A stretch of DNA of 64,000 nt from Paenibacillus polysaccharolyticus (GTDB taxonomy: Bacteria > Bacillota > Bacilli > Paenibacillales > Paenibacillaceae), in the NCBI RefSeq assembly GCF_900102085.1, contig NZ_FMVM01000006.1, forward strand, positions 1-64,000, given 5' to 3'. Of this stretch, positions 44,772 to 53,648 are shown in pieces. Position 1 is the stretch's first letter, and every line of letters begins with the position of its first letter. The position numbers and the translations under genes are program-made. The notes beneath the pieces are model-generated. The model made no database searches, was not told the origin of the DNA, and saw nothing but the letters and a program-made list of their open reading frames with translations.

Positions 44772-45102
44772 TCTTTGGACACATGTTCACAAATTGTTCA
44801 CTTTATGTATAAAACCGCATCACAACTTGGTTTGCAAACGATTTCACTTAAAAGTATTACAATTAACCACTGAAAAATTTTGCCAAATTTCGGTGATGAT
44901 ATCAGATTTCTTGGCGACTTTTATCACAATAAAAACATGCAAGATTATGCAAAAAGATTCTTCGCCTTTTCAGGAAACTATTACCACACCAACTGGAAAT
45001 GGACGATTCTGCCCCATGGATCTTCAAGTCGATATTTGCATGGAGCATTCACGCCAGCTTTACAGCATTTCAATTATTCAATTATAGAGGGAAAATTTTC
45101 GT
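44772..45102. other. Intergenic between cta promoter and map
   Basis: This holds AT-rich sequence with short inverted pieces, and plus-strand open frames without ribosome sites. I see no convincing gene or terminator. Confidence 0.4.
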
Positions 45103-45858
45103 TTAAGTTCCATCCGTTAGGATCAACGGCCCATCCTTGGTAATGGCTACGGTATGTTCATACTGCACGCCCCAGCTTTCATCCAGCGTTCGGACTGTCC
45201 AGCCATCCTCATCCCACACCACAGCCCCGGAGCTACCCTTCGTGAATATGGGTTCAATGGTTATGACCATACCTTCAGTAAGCATCATTCCTGTTTTTCG
45301 TTTTCCATAAGGCAGTACATTCGGTGGCTCATGGATATATTGCCCTATGCCATGGCCGATAAGCGGTTTAACGATTCCATATCGGTACAATCGTGCCGTT
45401 CGTTCAATTGCGCTACCAATGTCTCCAAGTGTATTCCCTGGAACGGCCTGTGCTATCGCCTTATAAAGCGCCTTCTCCGTACGTTTCATAAGCCGACGAA
45501 TAGATCTGCTCGGTTCATCTATGGCATATGTCCAGGCCGAATCAGCAAGCCAACCGTCTTTGTTTACTACCATATCAATCGTCACGACATCTCCACTTGC
45601 AAGTGCCTGGCTCCCAGGAAACCCATGACAGACCACATCGTTGACGGAAGCACATGTAGCATAGGGATAACCTTTATACCCTTTCTGCTCAGGTGTGGCT
45701 CCATGATCCGCGAGAAAGGCTTCAACGTGCTCGTTAATCTCCGCTGTTGTGGTGCCTGGAACCATGTACTGTTCAATATGTTGATGGCATTCCTTTAATA
45801 TCCGTCCCGCTTCTCGCATGTAGCCAATCTCTTCTCTGGTTTTCAATATAGGGTCCAC
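45103..45858 (-). CDS. map: Type I methionine aminopeptidase
   Basis: The 251-residue product has the five metal ligands in their usual motifs: Asp in VVTIDMVV, Asp in WLADSAW, His in IGHGIGQYIHE, Glu in ITIEPIF and Glu in VQYEHTV. A catalytic His is in VNDVVCHGFPG. It removes the start methionine of new proteins. It is a single gene away from the ribosomal cluster, so it is probably a second copy like Bacillus YflG/MapB. The start ATG follows GAAGGATGAAG. Confidence 0.93.
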   Translation of the reverse strand: MDPILKTREEIGYMREAGRILKECHQHIEQYMVPGTTTAEINEHVEAFLADHGATPEQKGYKGYPYATCASVNDVVCHGFPGSQALASGDVVTIDMVVNKDGWLADSAWTYAIDEPSRSIRRLMKRTEKALYKAIAQAVPGNTLGDIGSAIERTARLYRYGIVKPLIGHGIGQYIHEPPNVLPYGKRKTGMMLTEGMVITIEPIFTKGSSGAVVWDEDGWTVRTLDESWGVQYEHTVAITKDGPLILTDGT

Positions 45859-45981
45859 ATGCCTTCATCCTTCCTGCTGTAGGTATACTTCCATGTATAT
45901 GCAGGCAATTCAGAACAAAGCCCCTAAAGTGACACTAAATCCAAGATAATATAGATACATGCTAACTGACTCCACAAACGC

Positions 45982-46022
45982 AAAAAAAACCGTCTGCCGG
46001 AGCCAAGGCCCGAGAGACGGTT
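45982..46022 (-). terminator. Terminator of the small minus-strand gene
   Basis: On the minus strand, ACCGTCTCTCGGGCC and GGCTCCGGCAGACGGT form an imperfect long stem followed by TTTTTTTT. Confidence 0.85.
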
Positions 46023-46063
46023 CTATTCATATTGGAACAGTATAATCAGAAGTTGGTGTTGTT

Positions 46064-46252
46064 TCAGGATACGGAAGAATCCATCTTGACAAGTTCATGC
46101 TCAACGACAGAAGTCAATTCTTCCTCATATCCACCCGTAATCCGGTATTTTCTCACATACTCCTTCACGAATTTTTTTGGATCTTTAGGACGGAAAATCC
46201 GAGTCATTTCCCTCAAACTTTCTTTGACCTCATTGTGACCTTTCGTTGCCAT
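46064..46252 (-). CDS. Small uncharacterised charged protein (62 residues)
   Basis: The product opens MATKGHNEVKESLREMTRIF and contains RPKDPKKFVKEYVRKYRITGGYEEELTSVVEHEL. It is mostly helical and highly charged. The ribosome site is strong (TTTTGGGAGGGAA). It is monocistronic with its own terminator. The function is unknown. Confidence 0.75.
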   Translation of the reverse strand: MATKGHNEVKESLREMTRIFRPKDPKKFVKEYVRKYRITGGYEEELTSVVEHELVKMDSSVS

Positions 46253-46647
46253 TGTAATTCCCTCCCAAAACGTTGAAAGTGAATGCTCCGTTTAGAGAAC
46301 GCCGAATAAGTCTTAAATGCCATTCATGAAGTTGTGTGCGCGGCTTAAAGCAAGCTTTAGGTCGGGAACCTCGCCGAATAGCAAGTACCTGACACTATAA
46401 ATACCCGATATGATTCAGGTTGAATCATAATCTTATTGTATCATATTCGGAACCTCGTTACGACTTGACGATTTTTCCTAATATATATAACGGTTTTACT
46501 GCCCAAAAAGTTTAATTCCGAATCATATTTTATAAAATGTTTATTCTATACGGATTAATCTATCCAGCATAACCCGCAACTATTCGGGGGATATTATCTT
46601 GGATCACCAAATCAGTTAACTATATGGAATTAAAAGGAGGACCTGTT
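46253..46647. other. Intergenic region, possible structured leader
   Basis: Upstream of the small minus-strand gene lie GCCGAATA twice (46302 and 46373), a TAAAGC/GCTTTA hairpin and a GGTCGGGAACCTCGCC block. The GC content and repeated short motifs hint at an RNA leader of about 180 nt, but I cannot assign it to a known class. The rest, from 46440, is AT-rich. Confidence 0.3.
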
Positions 46648-46920
46648 ATGGAACGAAAAGAACAGGATATGTTACCCCTTTCGCATGAAAAGGTTGAGGT
46701 CGACGGCGTTTATGTCAATGAAGCCGGGCAGGAAGAGCACCTTCACCGGGGGCAAGAGTTTCCTGCCGACCTCGTACTCGGCAAGACCGAATGGAAGCTG
46801 ACAGAGTATGCATTTGATAATCATCATGAAGGAAAAACAGATGAGCGTCTGGTGCCCAAGGAAGATGATGAAGATAAAAAAGGGAAAATAACCAGTCCTC
46901 GCAGACAGATTCAAACTTAA
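46648..46920 (+). CDS. Small uncharacterised soluble protein (90 residues)
   Basis: The start at 46648 follows AAAAGGAGG; an earlier in-frame ATG overlaps that site and is rejected. The product reads SHEKVEVDGVYVNEAGQEEH, GQEFPADLVLGKTEW and a charged tail (KEDDEDKKGK). The central DGVYVNEAG...H...G..FP.....G...W pattern resembles small YjzC-like proteins of Bacilli, a guess only. The function is unknown. Confidence 0.7.
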   Translation: MERKEQDMLPLSHEKVEVDGVYVNEAGQEEHLHRGQEFPADLVLGKTEWKLTEYAFDNHHEGKTDERLVPKEDDEDKKGKITSPRRQIQT

Positions 46921-46991
46921 TCCATTCATCGGTTCAGTTCTGTCCACCTCCTACATAGCCTATATAAAAAGGACAAAGGAGGCTGGGCCGA

Positions 46992-47330
46992 ATGTCTCCC
47001 ATGAAATCGTCCAGCGGTCTGGATGAAAATATAGCCGGCATGTTGTGTTATTTATTCACGTTTGTAGGCGGCATCATCTTTCTAGCCGTGGAGAAGCGCA
47101 GCCGATTTGTGTTGTTCCATGCCCTTCAATCCGTGACGGTTTTCGGACTGATTATGGTTGGGCATGTACTGTCGGCCTTTCTCCCACTGTTTGGTCCACT
47201 TGTAGCTTCACTGTTATCCCTGTTAGGTGTAATCGTATGGCTCCTGACCGTCGTTACAAGTCTGCAAGGAAAATGGCTTAAGCTACCTTGGGTTGGTGAT
47301 TTTGCCGAGAAGCAGATGCGGCACCTATAA
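46992..47330 (+). CDS. DUF4870-family membrane protein
   Basis: The 112-residue product has three helices. NIAGMLCYLFTFVGGIIFLAVEKRSRFVLFHALQS is the family signature (GLxxYLxxFxxGIIFLLxEKxNxFVRFHAxQS). Members are Tic20-like small membrane proteins of unknown role. AAAGGAGGCTGG precedes the start. Confidence 0.88.
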   Translation: MSPMKSSSGLDENIAGMLCYLFTFVGGIIFLAVEKRSRFVLFHALQSVTVFGLIMVGHVLSAFLPLFGPLVASLLSLLGVIVWLLTVVTSLQGKWLKLPWVGDFAEKQMRHL

Positions 47331-47353
47331 TATCGTATCGTGCAATAACAAGA

Positions 47354-47399
47354 AAACACCGAAACAATGGTTTGTGCTGAACCCATTGTTTCGGTGTTT
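47354..47399 (+). terminator. Terminator hairpin of the DUF4870 gene
   Basis: Arms AAACACCGAAACAATGG and CCATTGTTTCGGTGTTT form a perfect long stem. The T-run is short. It lies about 24 bp past the stop. Confidence 0.7.
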
Positions 47400-47537
47400 G
47401 CTGTGCGTAAATTATGTTAACTGTCCAAAATAAAGGTTAACTTATACTTCATCGCATTGATATTTTATAACGTGAATAATATAAGAAATAAATCATTTAT
47501 ATGCTGAGTCAACATGCTTTATGACGTGAATCATTCA

Positions 47538-47639
47538 TCATGTACGCTTTACATAATAACCCTTCTGACCAAGCATCAGGCTAAAAGGAACAGCGATTCC
47601 GGCCAGTTTATGAAGGGATAGAATCCCACTCCAAGCCAT
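47538..47639 (-). CDS. Possible 33-residue membrane peptide downstream of pbuX
   Basis: The open frame MAWSGILSLHKLAGIAVPF followed by SLMLGQKGYYVKRT is protein-like and amphipathic to hydrophobic. The ribosome site is poor (TAGGATT) and no family is known. It could be a short real gene in the pbuX transcript or chance. Confidence 0.25.
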   Translation of the reverse strand: MAWSGILSLHKLAGIAVPFSLMLGQKGYYVKRT

Positions 47640-47676
47640 AATCCTATCCAGCCTTACATTACTCCTTACCTCACCT

Positions 47677-49038
47677 TTATGCAGTCTTGCTGTTCTCCTG
47701 AGCCATCTCATCTGTATGCTGTGCAGCCAGTTGGGCAGCTGTTTCTTTACTGCCGAGGCCATTAAACAACAAATTCATAAAGATTGCTGTAAAGCTACCT
47801 GCAATAATGCCATTGCCCAGCATAATCTGAGCCCAGGCTGGTGCACCTGCGAACAACTGCGGTACCACCGTCACCCCTAGTCCCATGCCAATAGAACATG
47901 CAATGATGAACAGGTTCTCATGACGGTTCAGGTCCACCTGAGTGCCAATGATGCGAATACCCGACGAAATCACCATACCGAACAACGCCACCATGGCACC
48001 GCCAAGCACTGATCCGGGAACAAGCTGAGCTAGAGCAGCAATTTTTGGTACAAAGCCAATAACGATCAGCAAACCGCCTGCAACAACGATGACATCACGT
48101 GTCTTCACACGAGTCATCTGTACAAGCCCTACATTTTGCGAATACGTTGTATAAGGGAACGAGTTAAAAATCCCCCCAAGCACAATAGCCAGTCCCTCTG
48201 CACGATATCCACGCGCCAAATCCTTGGAGGTCAGATCCTTGTCCAACATTTTGCCCAGAGCCATAAATACGCCCGTAGATTCGGCTACACTGACAATCGC
48301 GACCAGAATCATCGTCAGAATAGGAACAATCTCAAAGGTCGGTCTTCCGAAATAAAATGGCTGAACCATATGGAACCAGCTTGCATCAAGAACGGGAGCA
48401 AACTTCACCTCACCCATGAAGCCAGCAGCCACTGTGCCAACGAACAGACCGATTAATACAGAGATAGAGCGTACAAAACCTGTAGTGAAACGAGTCATTA
48501 ATATGATAAAAATGAATACACCGAAACCGAGCAACAGATGTACACCGCTGCCAAAGTCCGCCGCATTCTGACCCCCACCCAAATCGGTAAATGCTACCGG
48601 AATCAGGGTCAGACCAATAATGGTGACCACGGAACCTGTAACCACTGGCGGAAAGAGCCGAATGAGTTTGCCAAACAAACCCGAGAAAATGAGAACGAAC
48701 AGACCGGAGGCAATAATGGCACCGTAAATGGCAGATACGCCGCTACTCTTCCCGATCATAATCATCGGAGATACGGCCTGGAAGGCGCAGCCCAGCATAA
48801 CTGGCAGGCCAACGCCGAAATATTTATTGCCCCAGACCTGAAGCAGTGTAGCTACACCGCAAGCAAGCAGGTCGATCGCAATCAAATAGGTAAGTTGCTC
48901 CTGTGTGAATCCAAGTGCGCTACTAACAATAAGCGGGACAATGACAGCTCCTGCATACATCGCAAGTACGTGCTGCAAGCCAAGTGAGAAGGTTTTGGCC
49001 GGATGCCGGTGACGTTGAAAAATACGTTCGCGTGCCAT
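47677..49038 (-). CDS. pbuX: Xanthine permease (NCS2/UraA family)
   Basis: From ATG 49038, right after the xpt stop and behind GGAGGG, the product is 453 residues; the upstream in-frame ATG at 49065 includes the ribosome site. It has 14 helices with NCS2 signatures (GLQHVLAMYAGAVIVPLIV; VTIIGLTLIPVAF; ATVVPQLFAGAP-like region). It follows xpt as in Bacillus subtilis. It imports xanthine with protons and is probably controlled by the guanine riboswitch upstream of xpt. Confidence 0.93.
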   Translation of the reverse strand: MARERIFQRHRHPAKTFSLGLQHVLAMYAGAVIVPLIVSSALGFTQEQLTYLIAIDLLACGVATLLQVWGNKYFGVGLPVMLGCAFQAVSPMIMIGKSSGVSAIYGAIIASGLFVLIFSGLFGKLIRLFPPVVTGSVVTIIGLTLIPVAFTDLGGGQNAADFGSGVHLLLGFGVFIFIILMTRFTTGFVRSISVLIGLFVGTVAAGFMGEVKFAPVLDASWFHMVQPFYFGRPTFEIVPILTMILVAIVSVAESTGVFMALGKMLDKDLTSKDLARGYRAEGLAIVLGGIFNSFPYTTYSQNVGLVQMTRVKTRDVIVVAGGLLIVIGFVPKIAALAQLVPGSVLGGAMVALFGMVISSGIRIIGTQVDLNRHENLFIIACSIGMGLGVTVVPQLFAGAPAWAQIMLGNGIIAGSFTAIFMNLLFNGLGSKETAAQLAAQHTDEMAQENSKTA

Positions 49039-49039
49039 A

Positions 49040-49672
<633 letters not shown>

Positions 49673-49698
49673 CTACAATATCTCTCCCGTGTAAAAAA

Positions 49699-49755
49699 CA
49701 AAAAGCCCGCCTGTCCACACCTGCGGCATGAACCGGAGACGGGAAAGACGGACTT
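49699..49755 (-). terminator. Riboswitch-controlled terminator before xpt
   Basis: On the minus strand, AAGTCCGTCT (49746-49755) pairs over all ten positions (with G-U pairs) with AGGCGGGCTT (49703-49712), followed by a T-run. It stands between the guanine aptamer and xpt, so it is the likely off-switch. Confidence 0.75.
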
Positions 49756-49872
49756 GTTCCTGTACGGACACAAGCCGCTCGAACACTGCATACGCCACAG
49801 GCTGAGGCTCAGGAAGCCATACCTATGTATTTAGGCAGACCTGACCTTAACCCACGCAGAGCGTAGAAGCAT

Positions 49873-49945
49873 CCTTCCCGTAGTCCAATCATTCCGGTGA
49901 TCGGGTAGAGACATGCAGGCCTATTCCTGCACATATACGAGTAAC
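49873..49945 (-). promoter_or_regulatory. Guanine-type purine riboswitch aptamer
   Basis: The minus strand shows the purine riboswitch core in order: ACTCGTATATG, GGAATAGGCC, GTCTCTACCCG, ACCGGA and GGACTACGGG. P1 forms from CTCG and CGGG. The specificity base in GACTA is C, which selects guanine-like ligands, not adenine (GATTA). It lies upstream of xpt-pbuX with a terminator between, so ligand should switch the operon off. Confidence 0.92.
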
Positions 49946-50223
49946 GGCTATTCAATTCATTTTGGCTTCACGATTCGTATCCATGTATAATTGCGAACCT
50001 GAATGTAAAAGTGTAATCTCACTGACAATGTTAGAAGTATACCGAATTGGCGGCTTGAAATAAAGAGGTATTTTCATGGAATTTGCGGAAACGATGTTTC
50101 TTTTGCATAATGGGGGATGATTGATTTTCATTTTTTATGTACAATATGAGAACAAAAGCGTATCCTGACGGGACTTACCTTGGAGGATGCGTTCCGAATC
50201 TAGTCGTTAAAGGAGATTGTTAC

Positions 50224-50718
50224 ATGAAAGGCATACTGAAAGAATTTAAGGAGTTTGCTGTTCGCGGCAACGTCATTGATCTGGCGGTCGGTGTAATTAT
50301 CGGAGCTGCTTTTGGAAAAATCGTTACCTCCCTTGTGAATGATATCATCATGCCACCGGTTGGGAAACTGCTCGGCGGGATCGATTTCAGCCAAAAAATC
50401 ATTAACCTTGATCCTGACGTAAAGACAGCCGGTGGACAAGACATCACGACACTGGCTCAAGCCAACGAAGCCGGTGCCACCGTCATTGCTTACGGTCAAT
50501 TTATCAATGTGATGATTGATTTCATTATCGTAGCGTTCTGTATCTTCATGCTGGTTAAAGGCATTAACTATCTGAAGCGCAAAGAGCATGCCAAGCCTGA
50601 ACCGAAAAAAACAACGAAAGCCTGCAAGTACTGCCTGTCTGAAATTCCGGCTGCAGCTACTCGTTGTTCCCAATGCACTTCCCAGCTCGAGGCTGAAGGA
50701 AGCAACGCTCCGGCATAA
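50224..50718 (+). CDS. mscL: Large-conductance mechanosensitive channel MscL with zinc-ribbon tail
   Basis: The 164-residue product from ATG 50224 (AAAGGAGATTG upstream) opens [20 protein letters not shown]. The first helix [24 protein letters not shown] and second helix are as in all MscL proteins. A C-terminal addition, [18 protein letters not shown], gives two CxxC pairs for a zinc ribbon. It releases solutes on osmotic downshock. Confidence 0.95.
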   Translation: MKGILKEFKEFAVRGNVIDLAVGVIIGAAFGKIVTSLVNDIIMPPVGKLLGGIDFSQKIINLDPDVKTAGGQDITTLAQANEAGATVIAYGQFINVMIDFIIVAFCIFMLVKGINYLKRKEHAKPEPKKTTKACKYCLSEIPAAATRCSQCTSQLEAEGSNAPA

Positions 50719-50766
50719 GGGTCTGATCTATTATTGTGTAGAGCATACAATTAAATAAAGCAAAAC

Positions 50767-50964
50767 GCAGGTTTGATTCTTGATACAGCAATGACATCTA
50801 AGCCAATGTACGCTTATGTAATGATTATTGTCTGCATCTATAGAGCATTTAAGCATACTCATTCTTGTTTGATCGAAAACTATTTTAGCTATGCATACGC
50901 GTATAAAGTACATCAAACCTGCAAATGTTCAGGTTCCACCTTAGCGGTGGGACCTTTTTTTATT
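50767..50964 (+). ncRNA. Candidate structured RNA ending in a terminator
   Basis: GCAGGTTTGAT (50767-50777) and ATCAAACCTGC (50912-50922) are perfect 11-bp arms 134 bp apart. Eight bases on, AGGTTCCACC/GGTGGGACCT forms a terminator with a T-run (50931-50964). No plus-strand gene follows within 400 bp. This could be a small RNA, or the end of the mscL transcript. The class is unknown. Confidence 0.4.
50931..50964 (+). terminator. Rho-independent terminator
   Basis: A 10-bp stem with one G-U pair and loop TTAGC is followed by TTTTTTTATTT. It ends the candidate RNA or mscL transcript. Confidence 0.85.
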
Positions 50965-51001
50965 TACTGTGATTGCTGTATGCTGGTCATGCGTCTCTTA
51001 T

Positions 51002-51304
51002 TTAGAAACGTTTTGGCAGCAAGTGTTCCAGAATCGATTTGAGATCTTTGTCTTCCTTGTAGACCTCTTCCCCGGTATCCAGTTCAGTAACCCGAATGTA
51101 TTCAAAATTGGCGCTGGCATCCGTCGGTTTAAACAACAACTGTGCTTCGTCTTCCAAACGAACATGAAATCCCATGTCTTTGAACATCGTCGTAAGCTGA
51201 CTCGTGGCCGGCTCCTGACCTTGCCCTACAAAGATAAGTCCCCTAAGCGCTTTACGCTCCTGAGGTTGCGGATAAATCACCTGAAAGTGTACAATGCATT
51301 CCAT
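51002..51304 (-). CDS. Uncharacterised 100-residue protein
   Basis: The product reads MECIVHFQVIYPQPQERKAL, then GLIFVGQGQEPATSQLTTMFKDMGFHVRLEDEAQLLFKP. Mixed alpha/beta, no signal peptide or membrane segment. The ribosome site is good (AAAGGGGAACG). It ends 40 bp from the candidate RNA terminator. I do not recognise the family. Confidence 0.65.
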   Translation of the reverse strand: MECIVHFQVIYPQPQERKALRGLIFVGQGQEPATSQLTTMFKDMGFHVRLEDEAQLLFKPTDASANFEYIRVTELDTGEEVYKEDKDLKSILEHLLPKRF

Positions 51305-51383
51305 ACAATCGTTCCCCTTTCGTTAAAAAGATACTTTGTGAAATTTTGAACTTTAAATTCTGCTATATAAGGAGATACGTTTC

Positions 51384-52181
51384 ATGACCCCAGAACGTTT
51401 CGACATTTATGACGATCAGCAACAATGGATCGGTACAGCACCCCGAAATGAGGTTCATGCCAAAGGATATTGGCATCGTTCCTTTCATTGCTGGATCGTG
51501 CGTGACGAAGGCGACAAGCGCATGGTTCTGTTTCAGCGAAGACGGGATATTAAAGATACTTTTCCCGGATATTATGATATCACAGCGGCAGGCCACCTCG
51601 TAGCCGGTGAACAGCTACAGGATGCACATCGTGAACTCGAAGAAGAGCTCGGTGTGCATACCTCATTCGATGCGCTGACTTATTTGTTCACGGCTACGCA
51701 ACAACTACAGGGTGAGGTGCGCGGCATTCCGTTTCTGGATCGGGAATTCAGTGCTGTCTACGGTCTGTGCCTGAACCAGCCACTGGAGTCCTATGTTCTC
51801 CAGGCTAGTGAGGTGGACAGTCTCTATGAGGCGCCACTAGATGACTTGCTCGCCCTGTTCCGCCAAGAGAAGGATACCGTTCAAGCATCCGGTGTGCGTG
51901 CACAACAACGGACATTTGTGCAAGAAGGTAAAGCGTTATCTACACCATCACTGGATAACACACCCTTAACCGCATCCCTACGAACTGGTGAGTCACTGTC
52001 TGAGTGCACCCAAGAAATCACAATGACATCAACCGACCTTTCGTCCAATCATGGCGATTATGAGCATTCCGCCAGTGCTGCACGCCTCATATGCGAAGTA
52101 AGCACGGCGGATTTTGTGCCGCATGGCTCCACGTATTATATCGACGTACTCGAAGCTTTGAAACGAGTACACGGGGTCTAA
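51384..52181 (+). CDS. NUDIX hydrolase (isopentenyl-diphosphate-isomerase-like branch)
   Basis: The 265-residue product opens with FDIYDDQQQWIGTAPRNEVHAKGYWHRSFHCWIV, as in YfcD/IDI-like NUDIX proteins. The box region is AGHLVAGEQLQDAHRELEEELGV. Relative to the canonical pattern one residue is missing between the first Glu and the REL core; the catalytic REL-EEL is present. The C-terminal 90 residues are low in conservation and rich in Ser/Thr. It hydrolyses a nucleoside-diphosphate-linked or related substrate; the actual one is unknown. AGGAGATACG precedes the start. Confidence 0.85.
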   Translation: MTPERFDIYDDQQQWIGTAPRNEVHAKGYWHRSFHCWIVRDEGDKRMVLFQRRRDIKDTFPGYYDITAAGHLVAGEQLQDAHRELEEELGVHTSFDALTYLFTATQQLQGEVRGIPFLDREFSAVYGLCLNQPLESYVLQASEVDSLYEAPLDDLLALFRQEKDTVQASGVRAQQRTFVQEGKALSTPSLDNTPLTASLRTGESLSECTQEITMTSTDLSSNHGDYEHSASAARLICEVSTADFVPHGSTYYIDVLEALKRVHGV

Positions 52182-52416
52182 CTTCATTTTCTCAAAAATA
52201 GCATCACTTCATACGTTTGACTTATCCCTAGACGATTACCTTCATTATTCCAATCACATTACCCTTCCCTTTAGGTATTCCAGGAGCATTCCTTTACTAT
52301 CAACCGGATGGCAAACCAATGCTGTAACAAGCATCACTGCATTGTGGTTCTGAATTGTATCGTTGTACTCACGAACCACCTAAAGCGAATGTACGCGAGC
52401 TTGGGCTCATAAAATT
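52182..52416. other. Intergenic, nothing recognised
   Basis: No open frame or hairpin with a T-run is visible. It borders the repeat array. Confidence 0.4.
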
Positions 52417-52611
52417 CTAACGATCACAGGGAACGTTATTTTCCCCATTTCGGGGTCTCGTGAAATGTAACGATCACCAGAGACGTTATTTAGGCATAAT
52501 TGGCTCTATTGGCGGCGAATAGATGATTTTTGGACGAAATAGCATTCCTGAGGATCGTTAGAATCTGAAAGAGGTCGATTTCGCCAAAATAAGGCTTGTG
52601 GTGATCGTTAG
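52417..52611. repeat. Four-unit intergenic repeat (two direct, two inverted)
   Basis: Units of about 25 bp share TAACGATCA at one end and TTATTT at the other: 52417-52442 and 52467-52491 point right, 52537-52562 and 52587-52611 are the reverse complement. Within each pair the spacing is exactly 50 bp, giving a symmetrical block of about 195 bp. It resembles a dispersed palindromic intergenic element. Confidence 0.7.
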
Positions 52612-52689
52612 CGCTCAAGCCGTAGGTTTTCGAGTATGTGCTAGACAAAGAGGCTATAAGGTGCCACGATCAGTAACACAGAACAACAC

Positions 52690-52739
52690 AAAAAGAACGA
52701 AGCCGCAACGAACCCTTCTGTTCGCGCCTCGTCCTTTTT
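52690..52739. terminator. Terminator between the NUDIX and TrmB-type genes
   Basis: AAAAAGAACGAAGCC and the facing GCCTCGTCCTTTTT pair with an inner CGAAC/GTTCG stem. A- and T-runs on both sides suggest it works in both directions; it is best placed for the minus-strand TrmB-type gene. Confidence 0.8.
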
Positions 52740-52784
52740 GGTATTTCTTATTTCTCCCGTAAGAGCTCTCCTGCTAATGTAGTG

Positions 52785-53588
52785 TTACTGTTCATGATCT
52801 GGTGCAGGGGTAGACCAGTACCGTGCAGCAATGTCTGCGTACCGACGTCCGTAGCGATCCTCCAACTCCTCGCCGATATCCTGCTCCAGTTCATACAGCA
52901 CCAGTTCTTGTGCAAAATGATTCAATAGCAATCCGGTCATTACCGGATGAGCTGTGACCACGGCCTGCGTAGGACATGACTCCCCACGCATGCCCAGCAT
53001 GCACCAGCGGCGATCTACAACGAGCGAGAACTTACGCCCGTTACCCATGCCATGTGAGGGCAATCCCGGCAAAGGAAGCGGCTGATCTACCATACCTTCC
53101 CCACCTTCACAGGACCACAATAAGCGTACACCCCGAGCCTCAGCCTGTTGCAACTCCTCTCGAAGCAGTTCTGCTTCCTCGCGCCACACATCCACTACAA
53201 TCTCGTGCTGCGCTGCGGCAAGTTCACGACTCAGATTCTCCAGAACATTTTTGTCGCCTTCGACATTGTAAAACACAGGTTTCTCCGGTTCGCTCTTCGG
53301 CATGCTTCGCTCGACGTAATCCAGAGAAGTATGCATCTGATCAGAGATCATGCGTGTCATCTCTTCCGGTTTCAACATGCTGTACTTCGCAGGTTCTCCC
53401 GGACTGCACCGGAGAAATCCTCTTGATTCCAGTCGTTGCAAGGTTGCATATACATTGGAACGGGACACACCCAGCCGTTTGGCTACCTCATATCCAGAGG
53501 CTGATCCCTGGCGGGCTAATTCCACCATAATTTTAGATTCCATCTCGGTGAACCCGAGATGACGTAGATGATGCAGCAGTTGGTCCAT
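52785..53588 (-). CDS. TrmB-family transcriptional regulator
   Basis: From ATG 53588 (GGGGGGACAG upstream) the product is 267 residues. The N-terminal TrmB winged helix is typical: LLHHLRHLGFTEMESKIMVELA and SGYEVAKRLGVSRSNVYATLQRLESRGFL. A C-terminal phospholipase-D-like ligand domain (about 105-240) follows, as in sugar-sensing TrmB proteins. It is 61 bp after the zinc-ribbon gene, same strand. The regulated genes are not evident. Confidence 0.88.
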   Translation of the reverse strand: MDQLLHHLRHLGFTEMESKIMVELARQGSASGYEVAKRLGVSRSNVYATLQRLESRGFLRCSPGEPAKYSMLKPEEMTRMISDQMHTSLDYVERSMPKSEPEKPVFYNVEGDKNVLENLSRELAAAQHEIVVDVWREEAELLREELQQAEARGVRLLWSCEGGEGMVDQPLPLPGLPSHGMGNGRKFSLVVDRRWCMLGMRGESCPTQAVVTAHPVMTGLLLNHFAQELVLYELEQDIGEELEDRYGRRYADIAARYWSTPAPDHEQ

Positions 53589-53648
53589 ATTTCTGTCCCC
53601 CCATGCTGTCAGCAACCAGCACTGCCTGACGGCAGCACGTCTACTGCA

